A stretch of 64,000 nt of DNA, taken from Hyphomicrobiales bacterium (lineage in GTDB: Bacteria; Pseudomonadota; Alphaproteobacteria; Rhizobiales; Rhodobiaceae). A model generated the notes under the pieces. The model had not been told where the DNA came from. It was given only the letters and a program-made list of their open reading frames with translations, and made no database searches. Made by a program: the position numbers and the translations under genes. Numbering within the stretch: position 1 is the first letter of the stretch; the number at the start of each line of letters is the position of its first letter. Positions 34,076 through 43,508 of the stretch are shown piece after piece. The DNA is taken from the NCBI GenBank assembly GCA_002869065.1, contig PKTR01000003.1, positions 90,891 through 154,890 on the forward strand. Direction: 5' to 3'.

Positions 34076-34720
34076 ATGAGCAAACCGCGCCTTCTCGTCA
34101 CCGGCTTCGATTCCTTCCCCGGCGTTCCGGTCAACCCGACGGAATGCGCGATGGCGCGCCTTGCCGAACGCTACCGGGACGACGGACATCTCGCCTTCCA
34201 TGTCGTCGAGACGAGCTACGAGAAGAGCTTCGCCGGCCTGAAGCCAGTGATCGAGCGCCACCGCCCCGACATCGTGCTGCTGACCGGGGTCGACCGGACA
34301 GCGCGCGGGCTGCGGCTTGAGACACTCGCGCGTAACACCATCGACGCGTCCCGCATGGACAATCGCGATGTGCGGCCATCCTCCACGTTGATCGACCCCG
34401 CCAGCGCCGAAACGCTTCCGGCGACGGTTCACCTGGAACCGGTCCGGCGCACCCTTGAGGCCCACGCCATCGCCTGCGAAATGTCGGACAATGCCGGCGG
34501 CTACCTCTGCAACTACCTCTACTACCGGGTGCTTGCCCACGCCGCGTCGCTGGAACGTCCCTACAGCGCCGCTTTCGTCCACGTTCCGATGACCGTCGAG
34601 GCGCATATGGCGGCTGAAACGGCCCCCCAAGATGGCCACATCACCCTGCCGGAAGACGCCCTTGAGAGCGGTCTTTCGGCGATCATCGAGACGCTTCTCG
34701 CCACCCGCTCCGGCCAATAA
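34076..34720 (+). CDS. Pyroglutamyl-peptidase I-like cysteine peptidase (C15)
   Basis: The 214-residue protein has the family start LLVTGFDSFPGVPVNPTE and a catalytic triad visible as E82 (LETLARN), C145 (SDNAGGYLCNYLYY) and H169 (FVHVP). It removes N-terminal pyroglutamate from peptides in the cytoplasm. TTGAGGAC precedes ATG 34076. It is divergent from the flavin oxidoreductase gene and near a dipeptidase and dipeptide ABC transporter, so peptide scavenging is a sensible role. The family is usually 200-220 residues. Confidence 0.88.
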   Translation: MSKPRLLVTGFDSFPGVPVNPTECAMARLAERYRDDGHLAFHVVETSYEKSFAGLKPVIERHRPDIVLLTGVDRTARGLRLETLARNTIDASRMDNRDVRPSSTLIDPASAETLPATVHLEPVRRTLEAHAIACEMSDNAGGYLCNYLYYRVLAHAASLERPYSAAFVHVPMTVEAHMAAETAPQDGHITLPEDALESGLSAIIETLLATRSGQ

Positions 34721-34804
34721 ACCAAAGCACCGCGAACCCGCTTGCCGCCACGTCACGGGTGTAGCAAACTCCCCCGCGAACCGATGCCCTGGGAGAGGAT
34801 CGAC

Positions 34805-35914
34805 ATGACAACCAAAGACAAGAAATCCCTGATGGATCGCCGTCAGGCGCTGAAACTCGGCGCAACCGGCATGGCCGGCGCGCTGGCTGCTCCGGCGATT
34901 GCCCGCGCCGCCGACGGCATTACCTGGAAGATGGTCGCCTCGTGGCCGAAGAACGTCCCCGGCGTCGGCATCAACGCCCAGCGCGTCGCCGACATGATCA
35001 CCGAAATGTCCGGTGGCCGGCTGACCGTGCAGCTCTTCGGCGCGGGCGAACTCGTGCCGCCGTTCGAGTGCTTCGACGCGGTCTCCACCGGCACCGCCGA
35101 GATCATGCACGCAACGCCCTATTACTGGCAGGGTAAGGACAAATCCTTCCACTTCTTCACAGGCGTTCCCTTCGGCCTGACGGCTGTCGAACACGCCGCG
35201 TGGCTGCGCTTCGGCGGCGGCCAGGAGCTCTGGGAAAAAGCCTATGAGCCGTTCGGTGTGATCCCGTTCTATTCGGGCTCGTCGGGCGTTCAGGCCGGTG
35301 GCTGGTTCCGCAAGGAAATCAACTCGCTGGAAGACTTCAAGGGCCTCAAGATGCGCATCGCCGGCCTTGGCGGCGAAGTCATGCGCCGGGTCGGCGTCAA
35401 CGTCACACTGCTGCCGCCGGGCGAAATCTTCCAGGCCATGGAAGCCGGCACCATCGACGCAGCCGAATGGGTTGGCCCGTGGAACGACCTCGCCTTCGGT
35501 CTCTACCGCGTGGCGAAGTACTACTACATGCCCGCCTTCCACGAGCTCGGCCCCGCGCTCGAAGTCAGCGTCAACAAGGCCGCCTACGAGGCGCTCCCGG
35601 ACGATCTGAAGGCCGTTGTGCGCACCGCCGCCATGGCCTCGGCGATGGAAGCGACCGCCGACTTCACCTACCACAACATCACGTCGCTGAAGCCGCTTCT
35701 GGAAAAGGAAGGCGTGCAGTTGACGACGCTTCCCGACGATGTCGTCGCAGCGCTTGGCGTCGAGTCGGAAAAGGTGCTGGCCGAGATCGGCGAAACGAGC
35801 CCGCTGGCGAAGGAAATCTACGACAGCTTCACCGCCTATCGCACCGAAGCGACGGCCTACGCCGCCGTCAGCGACCAGGCGGGTCTCGCCATGCGCGCCG
35901 CCGTCATCAAGTAA
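34805..35914 (+). CDS. TRAP transporter substrate-binding protein, DctP family
   Basis: The 369-residue periplasmic protein has a Tat-type signal (MDRRQALKLGATGMAGALAA, with R12 and R13) and the DctP fold. It includes the conserved Arg in LKMRIAGLGGEVMRRVG and PPGEIFQAMEAGTIDAAEWV. The twin-arginine signal and sequence resemble TakP-like binders of 2-oxo acids. The substrate is not readable with certainty. No TRAP membrane subunits lie next to it, so it must pair with permease genes elsewhere. GGGAGAGG is the ribosome site for ATG 34805. An intrinsic terminator follows. Confidence 0.88.
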   Translation: MTTKDKKSLMDRRQALKLGATGMAGALAAPAIARAADGITWKMVASWPKNVPGVGINAQRVADMITEMSGGRLTVQLFGAGELVPPFECFDAVSTGTAEIMHATPYYWQGKDKSFHFFTGVPFGLTAVEHAAWLRFGGGQELWEKAYEPFGVIPFYSGSSGVQAGGWFRKEINSLEDFKGLKMRIAGLGGEVMRRVGVNVTLLPPGEIFQAMEAGTIDAAEWVGPWNDLAFGLYRVAKYYYMPAFHELGPALEVSVNKAAYEALPDDLKAVVRTAAMASAMEATADFTYHNITSLKPLLEKEGVQLTTLPDDVVAALGVESEKVLAEIGETSPLAKEIYDSFTAYRTEATAYAAVSDQAGLAMRAAVIK

Positions 35915-35940
35915 CGTCTCGCAGCATTTCAAAAAAAAGA

Positions 35941-35972
35941 ACCCCGGCATGCCCTGCGTGCCGGGGTTTTTC
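35941..35972. terminator. Intrinsic terminator between dctP-like and dipeptidase genes
   Basis: ACCCCGGCA (35941-35949) pairs with TGCCGGGGT (35959-35967) around a 9-nt loop. It is followed by TTTTCTTTT on the plus strand and preceded by an A-run, so it can end transcription from both converging genes. Confidence 0.85.
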
Positions 35973-35989
35973 TTTTCAGATGAAGGCCC

Positions 35990-37057
35990 CTACTCGCCCC
36001 AGGTGGTTTCCAGCACCCGGATCCAGTTTTCGTGGGAGATGAGACGCATCGTCTCCTCGTCATAGCCGTGCGCGCGCATGGCCGCCATCAGCCGCGGCAG
36101 GCCGGTAGCGTCTCCAATATCGGCAGGCACTTCGGCGCCGTCGAAATCCGAACCGATGCCGACATGCTCGACGCCCATCGTCTCGATCATCGCATCGAGA
36201 TGGCGCAACATCAGGTCGAGGCTCATATTGGCGCCGCGCTGGCCGTCGGGCCGCAGGAACTGGGTGGCAAAGTTGAGCCCGACGATGCCGCCGCTGTCGC
36301 GCACAGCGTGGAGCTGCTTTTCCGTCAGATTGCGGGCGTGCGGGCAGATCGCGTGCACGTTCGAATGGCTGGCGATCAGCGGCGCATCCGAGATCGCCGC
36401 GACATCCCAGAAGCCCTTCTCGGTGATGTGCGACAGGTCGATGGCGATGCGGCGCTGATTGCACGCCCTGACAAGCGCCCTGCCGGTCTCGGTCAGTCCG
36501 CCGCCGATATCCGGCGACGAGGGATAACGGAACGGGACCCCATCGCCAAAGATCGTCGGCCGGCTCCATACCGGTCCGAGCGAGCGCAGACCCGCCGCGT
36601 AGAACACGTCGAGCGCATGGAAATCCGGGTCGATCGCCTCCGCACCCTCGAAATGCAGCACGGCGGCGACCGCGTCATTCGCCACCGCGGAACGGATGTC
36701 CGCCGCCGACCGGCAGATGCGGAAATCGCCGCCCGACTGCTCTTCCATCCGGGTCAGCAGCGAGATCATGTGGAACGCGGTCGGCAACGCTTCGGCCTGC
36801 GGAACCGGATCGGGCAGCGGCACGTCGTAGCTCGCCCCCTGCATCTGCCCGAGCAGATCCTCGTCGAAGGGCGACGGGATCCACACCGCGAACAGCCCGC
36901 CGGCAAAGCCGCCCTTCTTCATGCGCGGCAAATCGAGGTGGCCGCGGTCATCGCCGTTGACGAAATCGGCGACCGGGTCGTCGGTCGTCTTCTCCGCCAA
37001 GCGCGACAGCACATCGTTGTGACCGTCGAAAACAGGCGTAAGCGTTTCGGCATCCAT
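35990..37057 (-). CDS. Membrane dipeptidase (peptidase M19)
   Basis: The 355-residue zinc peptidase has the metal site H13-x-D15 (FDGHNDVLSRL), a bridging Glu in AVLHFEGAEAID, His in IDLSHITEKG and ASHSNVHAICPHARN, and Asp in GIGSDFDGAE. It cleaves dipeptides, some with D-residues. It lies 26 bp after the Dpp-type ABC genes on the same strand and probably processes what that system imports. ATG 37057 is the family start; the longer upstream reading lies in dppF sequence. Confidence 0.92.
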   Translation of the reverse strand: MDAETLTPVFDGHNDVLSRLAEKTTDDPVADFVNGDDRGHLDLPRMKKGGFAGGLFAVWIPSPFDEDLLGQMQGASYDVPLPDPVPQAEALPTAFHMISLLTRMEEQSGGDFRICRSAADIRSAVANDAVAAVLHFEGAEAIDPDFHALDVFYAAGLRSLGPVWSRPTIFGDGVPFRYPSSPDIGGGLTETGRALVRACNQRRIAIDLSHITEKGFWDVAAISDAPLIASHSNVHAICPHARNLTEKQLHAVRDSGGIVGLNFATQFLRPDGQRGANMSLDLMLRHLDAMIETMGVEHVGIGSDFDGAEVPADIGDATGLPRLMAAMRAHGYDEETMRLISHENWIRVLETTWGE

Positions 37058-37083
37058 GAAGCGTGTCTCCAGAAAAAAGACTG

Positions 37084-37851
37084 TCAGGCGGTTTCGCCGC
37101 GTCGGAACCCCTCGCTCGCGCGCAGCAGGTCCTGTGTATAGGCCTGCTCGGGGCTGTGGGCGCGCAGGGTTTCGCGGCTCAGTTCCTCGACCGCCGCGCC
37201 GTTCTGCATCACCACAAGCCGATCGCACATATGCGACACGACGGCGAGGTCGTGACTGACCAGCACGAAGGTGAGATTGTGTTCGGCACGGATGCGGTCA
37301 AGCAGGTTCAGCACCTCGGCCTGGATCGAGGCATCGAGTGCCGAGGTCGGCTCGTCGAGCAAGAGGATACGCGGCTCGAGGATCAGCGCGCGGGCCACCG
37401 CGACGCGCTGGCGCTGACCGCCGGAAAGCTGGTGCGGATAGCGAAAGCGGAAGCCGCCGCCGAGCCCGACCTCGTCGAGCGCCTTGCGGATGCGCGCTTC
37501 GCCATCGCTGAAGCCGTGGATGGCGAGCGGCTCCGACAGCACCTGATCGACCGTCTGGCGCGGATGCAGCGAGGCGTACGGGTCCTGAAACACCATCTGC
37601 ACCTGGCGATAAAAGGCCGGCGTGCGCGGGGTCCGGAGTTCCTCACCGGCAATGCGGATCGCCCCTTCGCTGGTCGGCGCCAGCCCACAGATCGCGCGCA
37701 GCACCGTCGACTTGCCCGAGCCGGACTCGCCGACGATGCCGAAACTCTCGCCCTCGTCGACCGACAGGCTGAGCGACTTCACCGCCCGCACCGTCTGCTC
37801 GTTGGCGCGAAAGGTCACCGACAGGTTTTCGATGTCGAGGATAGCCGTCAT
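37084..37851 (-). CDS. Dipeptide/oligopeptide ABC transporter ATPase (DppF-like)
   Basis: The 255-residue ATPase has Walker A GIVGESGSGKST, the Q-loop VQMVFQDPYASLHP, signature LSGGQRQRVAVARAL, Walker B ILLLDEPTSALD and switch His in VSHDLAVVSHM. It powers peptide import with the DppD-like partner. ATG 37851 overlaps the upstream gene by 4 nt; a GTG 9 bp earlier is an alternative. The family often carries a C-terminal oligopeptide-binding extension, which is short here. Confidence 0.92.
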   Translation of the reverse strand: MTAILDIENLSVTFRANEQTVRAVKSLSLSVDEGESFGIVGESGSGKSTVLRAICGLAPTSEGAIRIAGEELRTPRTPAFYRQVQMVFQDPYASLHPRQTVDQVLSEPLAIHGFSDGEARIRKALDEVGLGGGFRFRYPHQLSGGQRQRVAVARALILEPRILLLDEPTSALDASIQAEVLNLLDRIRAEHNLTFVLVSHDLAVVSHMCDRLVVMQNGAAVEELSRETLRAHSPEQAYTQDLLRASEGFRRGETA

Positions 37852-38684
37852 AGCGCCCACGCCTCGTCGCGTTCAAGCACCGGCAAGGGCCGCACACCGC
37901 CGGCAATCTTCGGCAGGCAGTTGAGCAGCCCGCGTGTGTAGGGATGCTCGGCATGCTGCAGGTCGGACGCCTTCAACTCCTCGACGACCTTGCCGGCATA
38001 CATCACCAGCACCCGGTCGCAGAACGACGAAACGAGCCGCAGATCGTGCGAAATGAAGATGAGCCCCATGCCGCGATCGGCCACGAGCCGGTCGAGGATC
38101 GCCAGAACCTGAAGCTGCACGGTGACATCGAGCGCCGAGGTCGGTTCGTCGGCGATCAGAAGGTCCGGATCGCCGATCAGCATCATCGCCAGCATCGCCC
38201 GCTGCCCCATGCCGCCCGACAATTCGTGCGGATAGGCATCGAACACCCGCTTCGCATCGCGGATCTGCACGGCTTCAAGCATCTCGAGCGCCTTGTCGCG
38301 CGCCTCGCGCTTGCCGGCCTTGTGCTGCACCGTATAGGCCTCGACGATCTGCCGGCCGATGGTCATCACCGGGTTGAGCGAGAATTTCGGGTCCTGCATC
38401 ACCATCGACATGCGCCGGCCGCGCAATGCCCGCCAGGTCTTCTTCCTCGCCTTGCGCAGATCGATGCCGTCGAACTCCATCCGGTCGGCGGTGACGATGC
38501 CAGGCGACTGGGTCAGCCCGAGGATTGCTCGCCCGGTCTGCGACTTGCCCGACCCGGACTCGCCGACAATGCCGAGCCGCTCCTGGCCGAGCGAAAAGCC
38601 GACATGGCGCACCGCCTTGATGGTGTCGGTGCGCGTTGGATAGGTGACGCTGAGGTTCTCGACCGTGAGAAGGGTGTCCGTCAT
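37848..38684 (-). CDS. Dipeptide/oligopeptide ABC transporter ATPase (DppD-like)
   Basis: The 278-residue ATPase has Walker A GIVGESGSGKSQTGRA, Q-loop MVMQDPKFSLNP, the signature LSGGMGQRAMLAMMLIG, Walker B LLIADEPTSALDVTVQ, and switch FISHDLRLVSSF. The C-terminal region includes the oligopeptide/dipeptide extension with HPYTRGLLNCLP. It pairs with the DppF-like ATPase. It overlaps both neighbours by 4 nt. Confidence 0.92.
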   Translation of the reverse strand: MTDTLLTVENLSVTYPTRTDTIKAVRHVGFSLGQERLGIVGESGSGKSQTGRAILGLTQSPGIVTADRMEFDGIDLRKARKKTWRALRGRRMSMVMQDPKFSLNPVMTIGRQIVEAYTVQHKAGKREARDKALEMLEAVQIRDAKRVFDAYPHELSGGMGQRAMLAMMLIGDPDLLIADEPTSALDVTVQLQVLAILDRLVADRGMGLIFISHDLRLVSSFCDRVLVMYAGKVVEELKASDLQHAEHPYTRGLLNCLPKIAGGVRPLPVLERDEAWAL

Positions 38685-39592
38685 GACCGCCCCTTCGGAT
38701 CGAGCACGTCGCGCAGTCCGTCGCCAAGCAGGTTGAAACCGAGCGACACGACGAAGATGGCAATGCCGGGCATTGCCGCGACCCACCACTGATCGATCAG
38801 GAAGCGCCGCCCCGACGCGATCATCGCGCCCCATTCCGGCGACGGCGGCTGCGCGCCGAGACCGAGGAAGCCGAGGCCGGCGGCCGTCAGAATGATGCCC
38901 GCCATGTCGAGCGTCACGCGGATGATCACCGAGGACAGGCACAACGGCACGACGTGGCGCAGGATGATGCGGAACGACGAGGCGCCCTGCAGCTTGATCG
39001 CGTTGATGTAGTCGGCGCCGCGCACCGTCAGCGTCTCGGCCCGCGCAATACGGGCGTAAGGCGGCCAGGACGTGATCGCGATCGCGATGATCGCGTTCTC
39101 GATGCCGGGCCCGAGCGCGGCGACGAAGGCGAGCGCCAGAACGAGCCGCGGGAACGCGAGGAAGATATCGGTGATGCGCATCAGCACCACATCGAGCCAG
39201 CCGCCGAAATAGCCCGCCGTGGTGCCGACCGCGAGCCCGATCGGAGTGGCGATCACCGCGACCAGCGCGACCACCAGCAGGGTGAGGCGCGAGCCGTGCA
39301 CGATACGGCTGAAAATGTCGCGCGCCTGCTCGTCGGTTCCGAACCAGTACTCGGCCGACGGCGGCAACAGCCGGGCGGTGCGCAGATCGCCGCCGGCAAC
39401 CGGCGAATAAGGCGCGATCACATCGGCGAACACCGCCATGAAGATCAAAAGCAGCACGATCGCCGCGCCGATCACGGCGAGCTTGTTCTCCAGAAAGGCG
39501 ATCCAGATGCGGTAGCTCTGCCCGAGCCGGGCCTGTCGGCGCGACAACGGGTTTTCGGTCAGGAGCCACTCGCGGCGCTCGCTCCAGCTCAT
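38681..39592 (-). CDS. Peptide ABC transporter permease (DppC-like)
   Basis: The 303-residue permease has a long cytoplasmic N-terminus, a first helix near 38-58, the loop with APYSP and FGTDEQARDIFSRIVHG, then five helices. The EAA-type loop reads RAETLTVRGADYINAIKLQGAS. It forms the pore with the DppB-like permease. It overlaps both neighbours by 4 nt. Confidence 0.92.
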   Translation of the reverse strand: MSWSERREWLLTENPLSRRQARLGQSYRIWIAFLENKLAVIGAAIVLLLIFMAVFADVIAPYSPVAGGDLRTARLLPPSAEYWFGTDEQARDIFSRIVHGSRLTLLVVALVAVIATPIGLAVGTTAGYFGGWLDVVLMRITDIFLAFPRLVLALAFVAALGPGIENAIIAIAITSWPPYARIARAETLTVRGADYINAIKLQGASSFRIILRHVVPLCLSSVIIRVTLDMAGIILTAAGLGFLGLGAQPPSPEWGAMIASGRRFLIDQWWVAAMPGIAIFVVSLGFNLLGDGLRDVLDPKGRS

Positions 39593-40668
39593 CGCTCCCC
39601 CCTCACCCGCGGATCAAGCAGCCGGTAGAGAATGTCGGACAATGTGTTCAGCCCGACGAACACCGCGCCGATCACCAGCGTCGAGCCGAGCACCGCGTTC
39701 ATGTCGGCGTTCTGTAGTGAATTGGTCAGATATTGCCCAAGCCCCGGCCAGGCGAAGACGGTTTCCGTCAGCACCGAGCCTTCGAGCAGGCTTGCATAGG
39801 ATAACGCGATCACGGTGACGAGCGGCACGGCGGCATTGCGCAACGCATGGCCCCAGATGATGCGCCACTCGGCAACGCCCTTGACGCGCGCGGTGACGAC
39901 ATATTCCTGCGCCAGCTCGTTCAGCATGAAGGAGCGCGTCATGCGGCTGATATAGGCCATCGAGAAATAGCCGAGCAGGCTCGCCGGCAGGATCAGATGA
40001 CTGAAGGCGTTGGCAAAGACGCCCCATTCGCCGGCCAGCGCCGCATCGACGAGCAACATCCCCGTCTTCGGCGTGACGATATAGTCGTAGGCGATATCGA
40101 GCCGGCCCGGACCGGCGGTCCAGTCGAGCCGTGCGTAGAAGACCAGAAGCGCCATCAGGCCGAGCCAGAAGATCGGCGCCGAATAGCCGATCAGCCCGAC
40201 CACGCGGACGATCTGGTCCGACAGCTTGCCCTTGCGTACGGCCGCCAGAACACCGAGCGGCACACCGAACAGCGTGCCGATGACGATGCCGCCGCTGGCC
40301 AGTTCGATGGTCGCGGGAAACACCCGCAGGATATCGTCGATCACCTTGTTGGCGGTCAGCACCGAGGTGCCGAAATCGCCCGTCAGCGCCTTTTGCAGAT
40401 ACATCCAGAACTGCTCGTAGAGCGGCCGGTCGAGACCGAGTTCGAGGAAGACGCGCTGATAGACCTGCGGCGGCGCACGATCGCCGACCACCGCAAGCAC
40501 CGGATCGACGGGCACGATCCGGCCAATGAAGAAGGTCACCGCCAGAAGGCCCAGAAAAGTCAGGGCGAACGAGGCGATCACGCTTCCGACTGAAATGAGG
40601 AAACGCCGGACGGCGCGCACGAATGAATGTGCGGTGCCGCCCGGCTCAAGGCTGGTTATGTCCGACAA
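39589..40668 (-). CDS. Peptide ABC transporter permease (DppB-like)
   Basis: The 359-residue permease has the N-terminal helix FALTFLGLLAVTFFIGRIVPVDPV, the conserved region LGLDRPLYEQFWMYLQKALTGDFGTS, and the EAA-type loop AQEYVVTARVKGVAEWRIIWGHALRNA. It is slightly longer than usual because of a 20-residue N-terminal tail. It lies 9 bp after the binding-protein gene in the same operon. Confidence 0.92.
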   Translation of the reverse strand: MSDITSLEPGGTAHSFVRAVRRFLISVGSVIASFALTFLGLLAVTFFIGRIVPVDPVLAVVGDRAPPQVYQRVFLELGLDRPLYEQFWMYLQKALTGDFGTSVLTANKVIDDILRVFPATIELASGGIVIGTLFGVPLGVLAAVRKGKLSDQIVRVVGLIGYSAPIFWLGLMALLVFYARLDWTAGPGRLDIAYDYIVTPKTGMLLVDAALAGEWGVFANAFSHLILPASLLGYFSMAYISRMTRSFMLNELAQEYVVTARVKGVAEWRIIWGHALRNAAVPLVTVIALSYASLLEGSVLTETVFAWPGLGQYLTNSLQNADMNAVLGSTLVIGAVFVGLNTLSDILYRLLDPRVRGER

Positions 40669-40677
40669 TGTCGCGAA

Positions 40678-42276
40678 CTATTCCTTGGTCACTTCCGCGA
40701 CGCTGTTGGTATCGAAGGACGGGCCGATGATGAAGCCATTCACATTCTTGCGCATGGCATCGACTTCGACTTCTTGGAACATGATGACGAAGGGCGAGAC
40801 CTGCTGGTGCTCGCGCTGCGACTTCTGATAGGTCGCCGCCCGTTTGGCCGCATCGCCCTCAAGCACGGCAGCCTGGGTTTCCTTCGTCATTTCCGGGATA
40901 TCCCACGCATTGCGCCATGCCAGAGGCTTGGCCGCCGCGTCGTCGGAATTGTCCGGATTGCTGGCGAAGGTATCGGCGTTGGTGTGCGGGTCCTGATAAT
41001 CCGGGCCCCAGCGGCCGATATAGATGTCGTGGTTACGGGCGCGATACTTGGTCAGCGTCTGCTTGCCGTCGCCCGGGATGATCTCTAGCTTGACGCCGGC
41101 CTGCGCGAAGGTCTGCTGGATCGCCTCGCCCATAGCCGTGATTTCCGGCGTGTTGCGGGTGTCCATGGTGACCGAGAAGCCATCCGGATAGCCGGCCTTG
41201 GCCAGCAGTTCCTTGGCCTTGGCGACATCGAGCGAATACGGCGTGTCTTCAACCGCGCCGAGGAAGCCGCGCGGCAGATAGGCCTGATGCACGATCGCCT
41301 TGTTCTTCATGATCGTGTCGGCAATCGCGCCATAGTCGACGAGGTATTTCAGCGCCTGACGCACTTCCGGCTTCGCCAGGATCTCGTTCTTCTGGTTCAG
41401 ACCGAGATAGTAGATCGTGCCCTTCACGCCCTGCTGGATCTTGATGTCCGGGTTGGAGGAAAGCGCATCGAGCTGCTCGGAGCCGAGCTTGCGGGCAACG
41501 TCGATGTCACCCTTCTGCAGCAGAAGCTGTTCGGTCGCCGGTTCGGGGATGTGGCGGTAGATCACCCGCTTCATCGCCGGCGCGGCGCCGGAAAAATTGT
41601 CGTTGCGTTCCAGAACGACGATTTCATTGGCCCGCCAGTCCTTGATCGTGAACGCGCCGGAGCCAGCATAATTCGTCTTCAGCCAGCCATAGCCGAGGTC
41701 GCCGTCGGCCTCGTGTTCCATCACGACCTTCTTGTCGACCACGGACGCCACCGTCGCCGTCATGCAATAAAGCACGAAGGACGAAGCGTAAGGCTTGTCC
41801 ATCTCCATGGTGACCGTGTAGTCGCCGGTCTGCTTGATCTTGTCCATCGCGTTGTCCGGCGTCAGGCCGAACTGCCCGATGATGAAGGCCGGCGACTTGT
41901 CGAGGATCACCGCGCGCTGCAGCGAGAACGCCACGTCTTCCGCGGTCAGCGGATTGCCGGAGGCGAACTTCAGCCCTTCGCGGATCTTGAAGGTCAGCGT
42001 CTTGCCGTCTTCGGAGACCGTCCAGCTCTCGGCAACGACGCCATACATCTTGGAGACGTCGTTGATATCGAACCCGATCAGCCGCTGATAGGCGTTGCCG
42101 GCGATCTCCGCGGTCGAGAATTCGAAAATTTCAGCCGGATCGAGCGAAATGATGTCATCGATCGCCCACGCTTCGACAAGCGTGTCGGGCGTGGTTTCCG
42201 CCTGCGCCGGCACAAGCCCGAAGGCAGGCATGAGCGCGAGCGCGGAAACCGCGAGAAGGCGCGAAATTCGGTTCAT
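40678..42276 (-). CDS. Peptide ABC transporter substrate-binding protein (DppA-like)
   Basis: The 532-residue SBP_bac_5 protein has a signal peptide (MNRISRLLAVSALALMPAFG, cleavage near AQAE). The domain is typical of di- and oligopeptide binders: LTFKIREGLKFASGNPLTAEDVAFSLQRAV, then YYLGLNQKNEILAKPEVRQALKYLVD. AAAGGAGATTCC precedes ATG 42276. It is the first gene of the operon, followed by two permeases, two ATPases and the M19 dipeptidase. The precise substrate cannot be read from sequence. Confidence 0.93.
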   Translation of the reverse strand: MNRISRLLAVSALALMPAFGLVPAQAETTPDTLVEAWAIDDIISLDPAEIFEFSTAEIAGNAYQRLIGFDINDVSKMYGVVAESWTVSEDGKTLTFKIREGLKFASGNPLTAEDVAFSLQRAVILDKSPAFIIGQFGLTPDNAMDKIKQTGDYTVTMEMDKPYASSFVLYCMTATVASVVDKKVVMEHEADGDLGYGWLKTNYAGSGAFTIKDWRANEIVVLERNDNFSGAAPAMKRVIYRHIPEPATEQLLLQKGDIDVARKLGSEQLDALSSNPDIKIQQGVKGTIYYLGLNQKNEILAKPEVRQALKYLVDYGAIADTIMKNKAIVHQAYLPRGFLGAVEDTPYSLDVAKAKELLAKAGYPDGFSVTMDTRNTPEITAMGEAIQQTFAQAGVKLEIIPGDGKQTLTKYRARNHDIYIGRWGPDYQDPHTNADTFASNPDNSDDAAAKPLAWRNAWDIPEMTKETQAAVLEGDAAKRAATYQKSQREHQQVSPFVIMFQEVEVDAMRKNVNGFIIGPSFDTNSVAEVTKE

Positions 42277-42791
42277 CTGGAATCTCCTTTGCGACAAGGA
42301 ACGGCCCCTGTTCCGGCTCTACCGTGAAGGCCATGCTGCGTTGTGAATAAATCCACAGCCTGACGAATTAAGGACACTGGTCCCTACGAAAGTCAAATGA
42401 GTCTCTGACGAGGTTTTTTGCTCCAAAACATCGAATTTGAGGAAACTTGTTCCTTTTTTGTCAATGATTTAGCTGAGCAGGCACATCAAAAAACCAGCAC
42501 CAAGAAAGCGCAAGAAAACGAAGACCCCGCCGTTTTCGCAATCGGCGGACGACATCGGAACAACAACAACCGCAAATAGGAAACGCCGGCTCGCCACCGC
42601 CCTTTACCAAGACATGGACACTTGCTTGCGAGCACTTCGCGACCTCCGATAGTGTGTTGGGAACAAAAATGAAATCGAACTCTACAGAGCCCGTATACGC
42701 ACGCTGTTCGGAACCATGGAAAGGCATCTGAAAAGTTGCCCCACAGAAGCCGGCCGGCGGGGTCGCACTTTCACAGTCAGGGGTAACCAAG
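42277..42791. other. Non-coding region between the peptide operon and an unknown gene
   Basis: This 515-bp region is divergent between dppA-like (minus) and the gene at 42792 (plus), so it should hold both promoters. A hairpin CCGCCG (42527) with CGGCGG (42543) and a 10-nt loop is present without a T-run. A minus-strand reading at 42461-42790 starts at TTG and resembles nothing, so I do not call it. No tRNA or clear operator is visible. Confidence 0.5.
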
Positions 42792-43508
42792 GTGCAGGTA
42801 AGATCACCACAAAATAAGGGCGTGCCGACCTTTTACGATCCGCTCGTAACGGTCAAAGCCATCGGGGAGTTAACGAAAATTCTGGCGGAGAACAGTCTCA
42901 GCATCGAGACCAATTCGGACTTCGCCGTTCTCGAAACCGAATGTGAGCAAATCCCGGAAAAGGACCTGAGCGAACAGTTCAGCACCCGCTTTTTCGACAT
43001 CACACCGGCGACGGGTTTCTGGCTCGGCGCGCGCAATGCCGACAAGAAGCTGGTGTCGCTGCAGGCGGCACGGATCGAGAACCTAACCGGCGTGTCGCTC
43101 GCCGATCACTGGATGCAGCAGCAAAGACGCGTCTATTGCGATCCTTATGGAGAGGGGGAACTCGGCGACCAGCACTGCCCGGGCGCCTACCTGGTGACCG
43201 GCAACGTCGTCTATCACGGCGATATGTGGCTGGATAAGGAACTGCGCGGCAAGGATCTCGGTTCGATCCTGTGCCGGATGGGTCAGTTGCTGGCATTCGC
43301 CAAGTGGCAACCGGACTACATCTACTGCTTCATGAGCGAAAAGCTGGTGCAGAAAGGCTTTTCAACCGGCCAGGGTTACTTCCACATGCAGCCTATTGGC
43401 ACTTGGTGGCAAACGCCGCCCAAGCATATCCGCCATGATGACTGGCTGCTTTGGAATACGTCCGGGGATCTGCGCTATCTGGCACAGATAATTGCCGGAT
43501 CGGCCTGA
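42792..43508 (+). CDS. Unknown protein, possibly GNAT-like acyltransferase fold
   Basis: The 238-residue protein starts at a GTG with AGGGGTAACCAAG upstream; a second GTG 30 bp in is possible. I do not recognise the family firmly. The segment WLDKELRGKDLGSILCRMGQLLAFAKW (about 148-174) followed by YIYCFMSEKLVQKGFSTGQGYFHMQPIGTWW has the look of an acetyl-CoA-binding GNAT core with its R-G-x-G-like turn. No signal peptide is seen. Its 3' end overlaps the converging gene at 43393 by 116 bp. Confidence 0.65.
   Translation: MQVRSPQNKGVPTFYDPLVTVKAIGELTKILAENSLSIETNSDFAVLETECEQIPEKDLSEQFSTRFFDITPATGFWLGARNADKKLVSLQAARIENLTGVSLADHWMQQQRRVYCDPYGEGELGDQHCPGAYLVTGNVVYHGDMWLDKELRGKDLGSILCRMGQLLAFAKWQPDYIYCFMSEKLVQKGFSTGQGYFHMQPIGTWWQTPPKHIRHDDWLLWNTSGDLRYLAQIIAGSA

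Noticed and set aside
42461-42790. 109-codon minus-strand frame upstream of the unknown gene at 42792
   Set aside because: It begins with TTG, has no ribosome site and no recognisable features, and lies where two promoters are expected.
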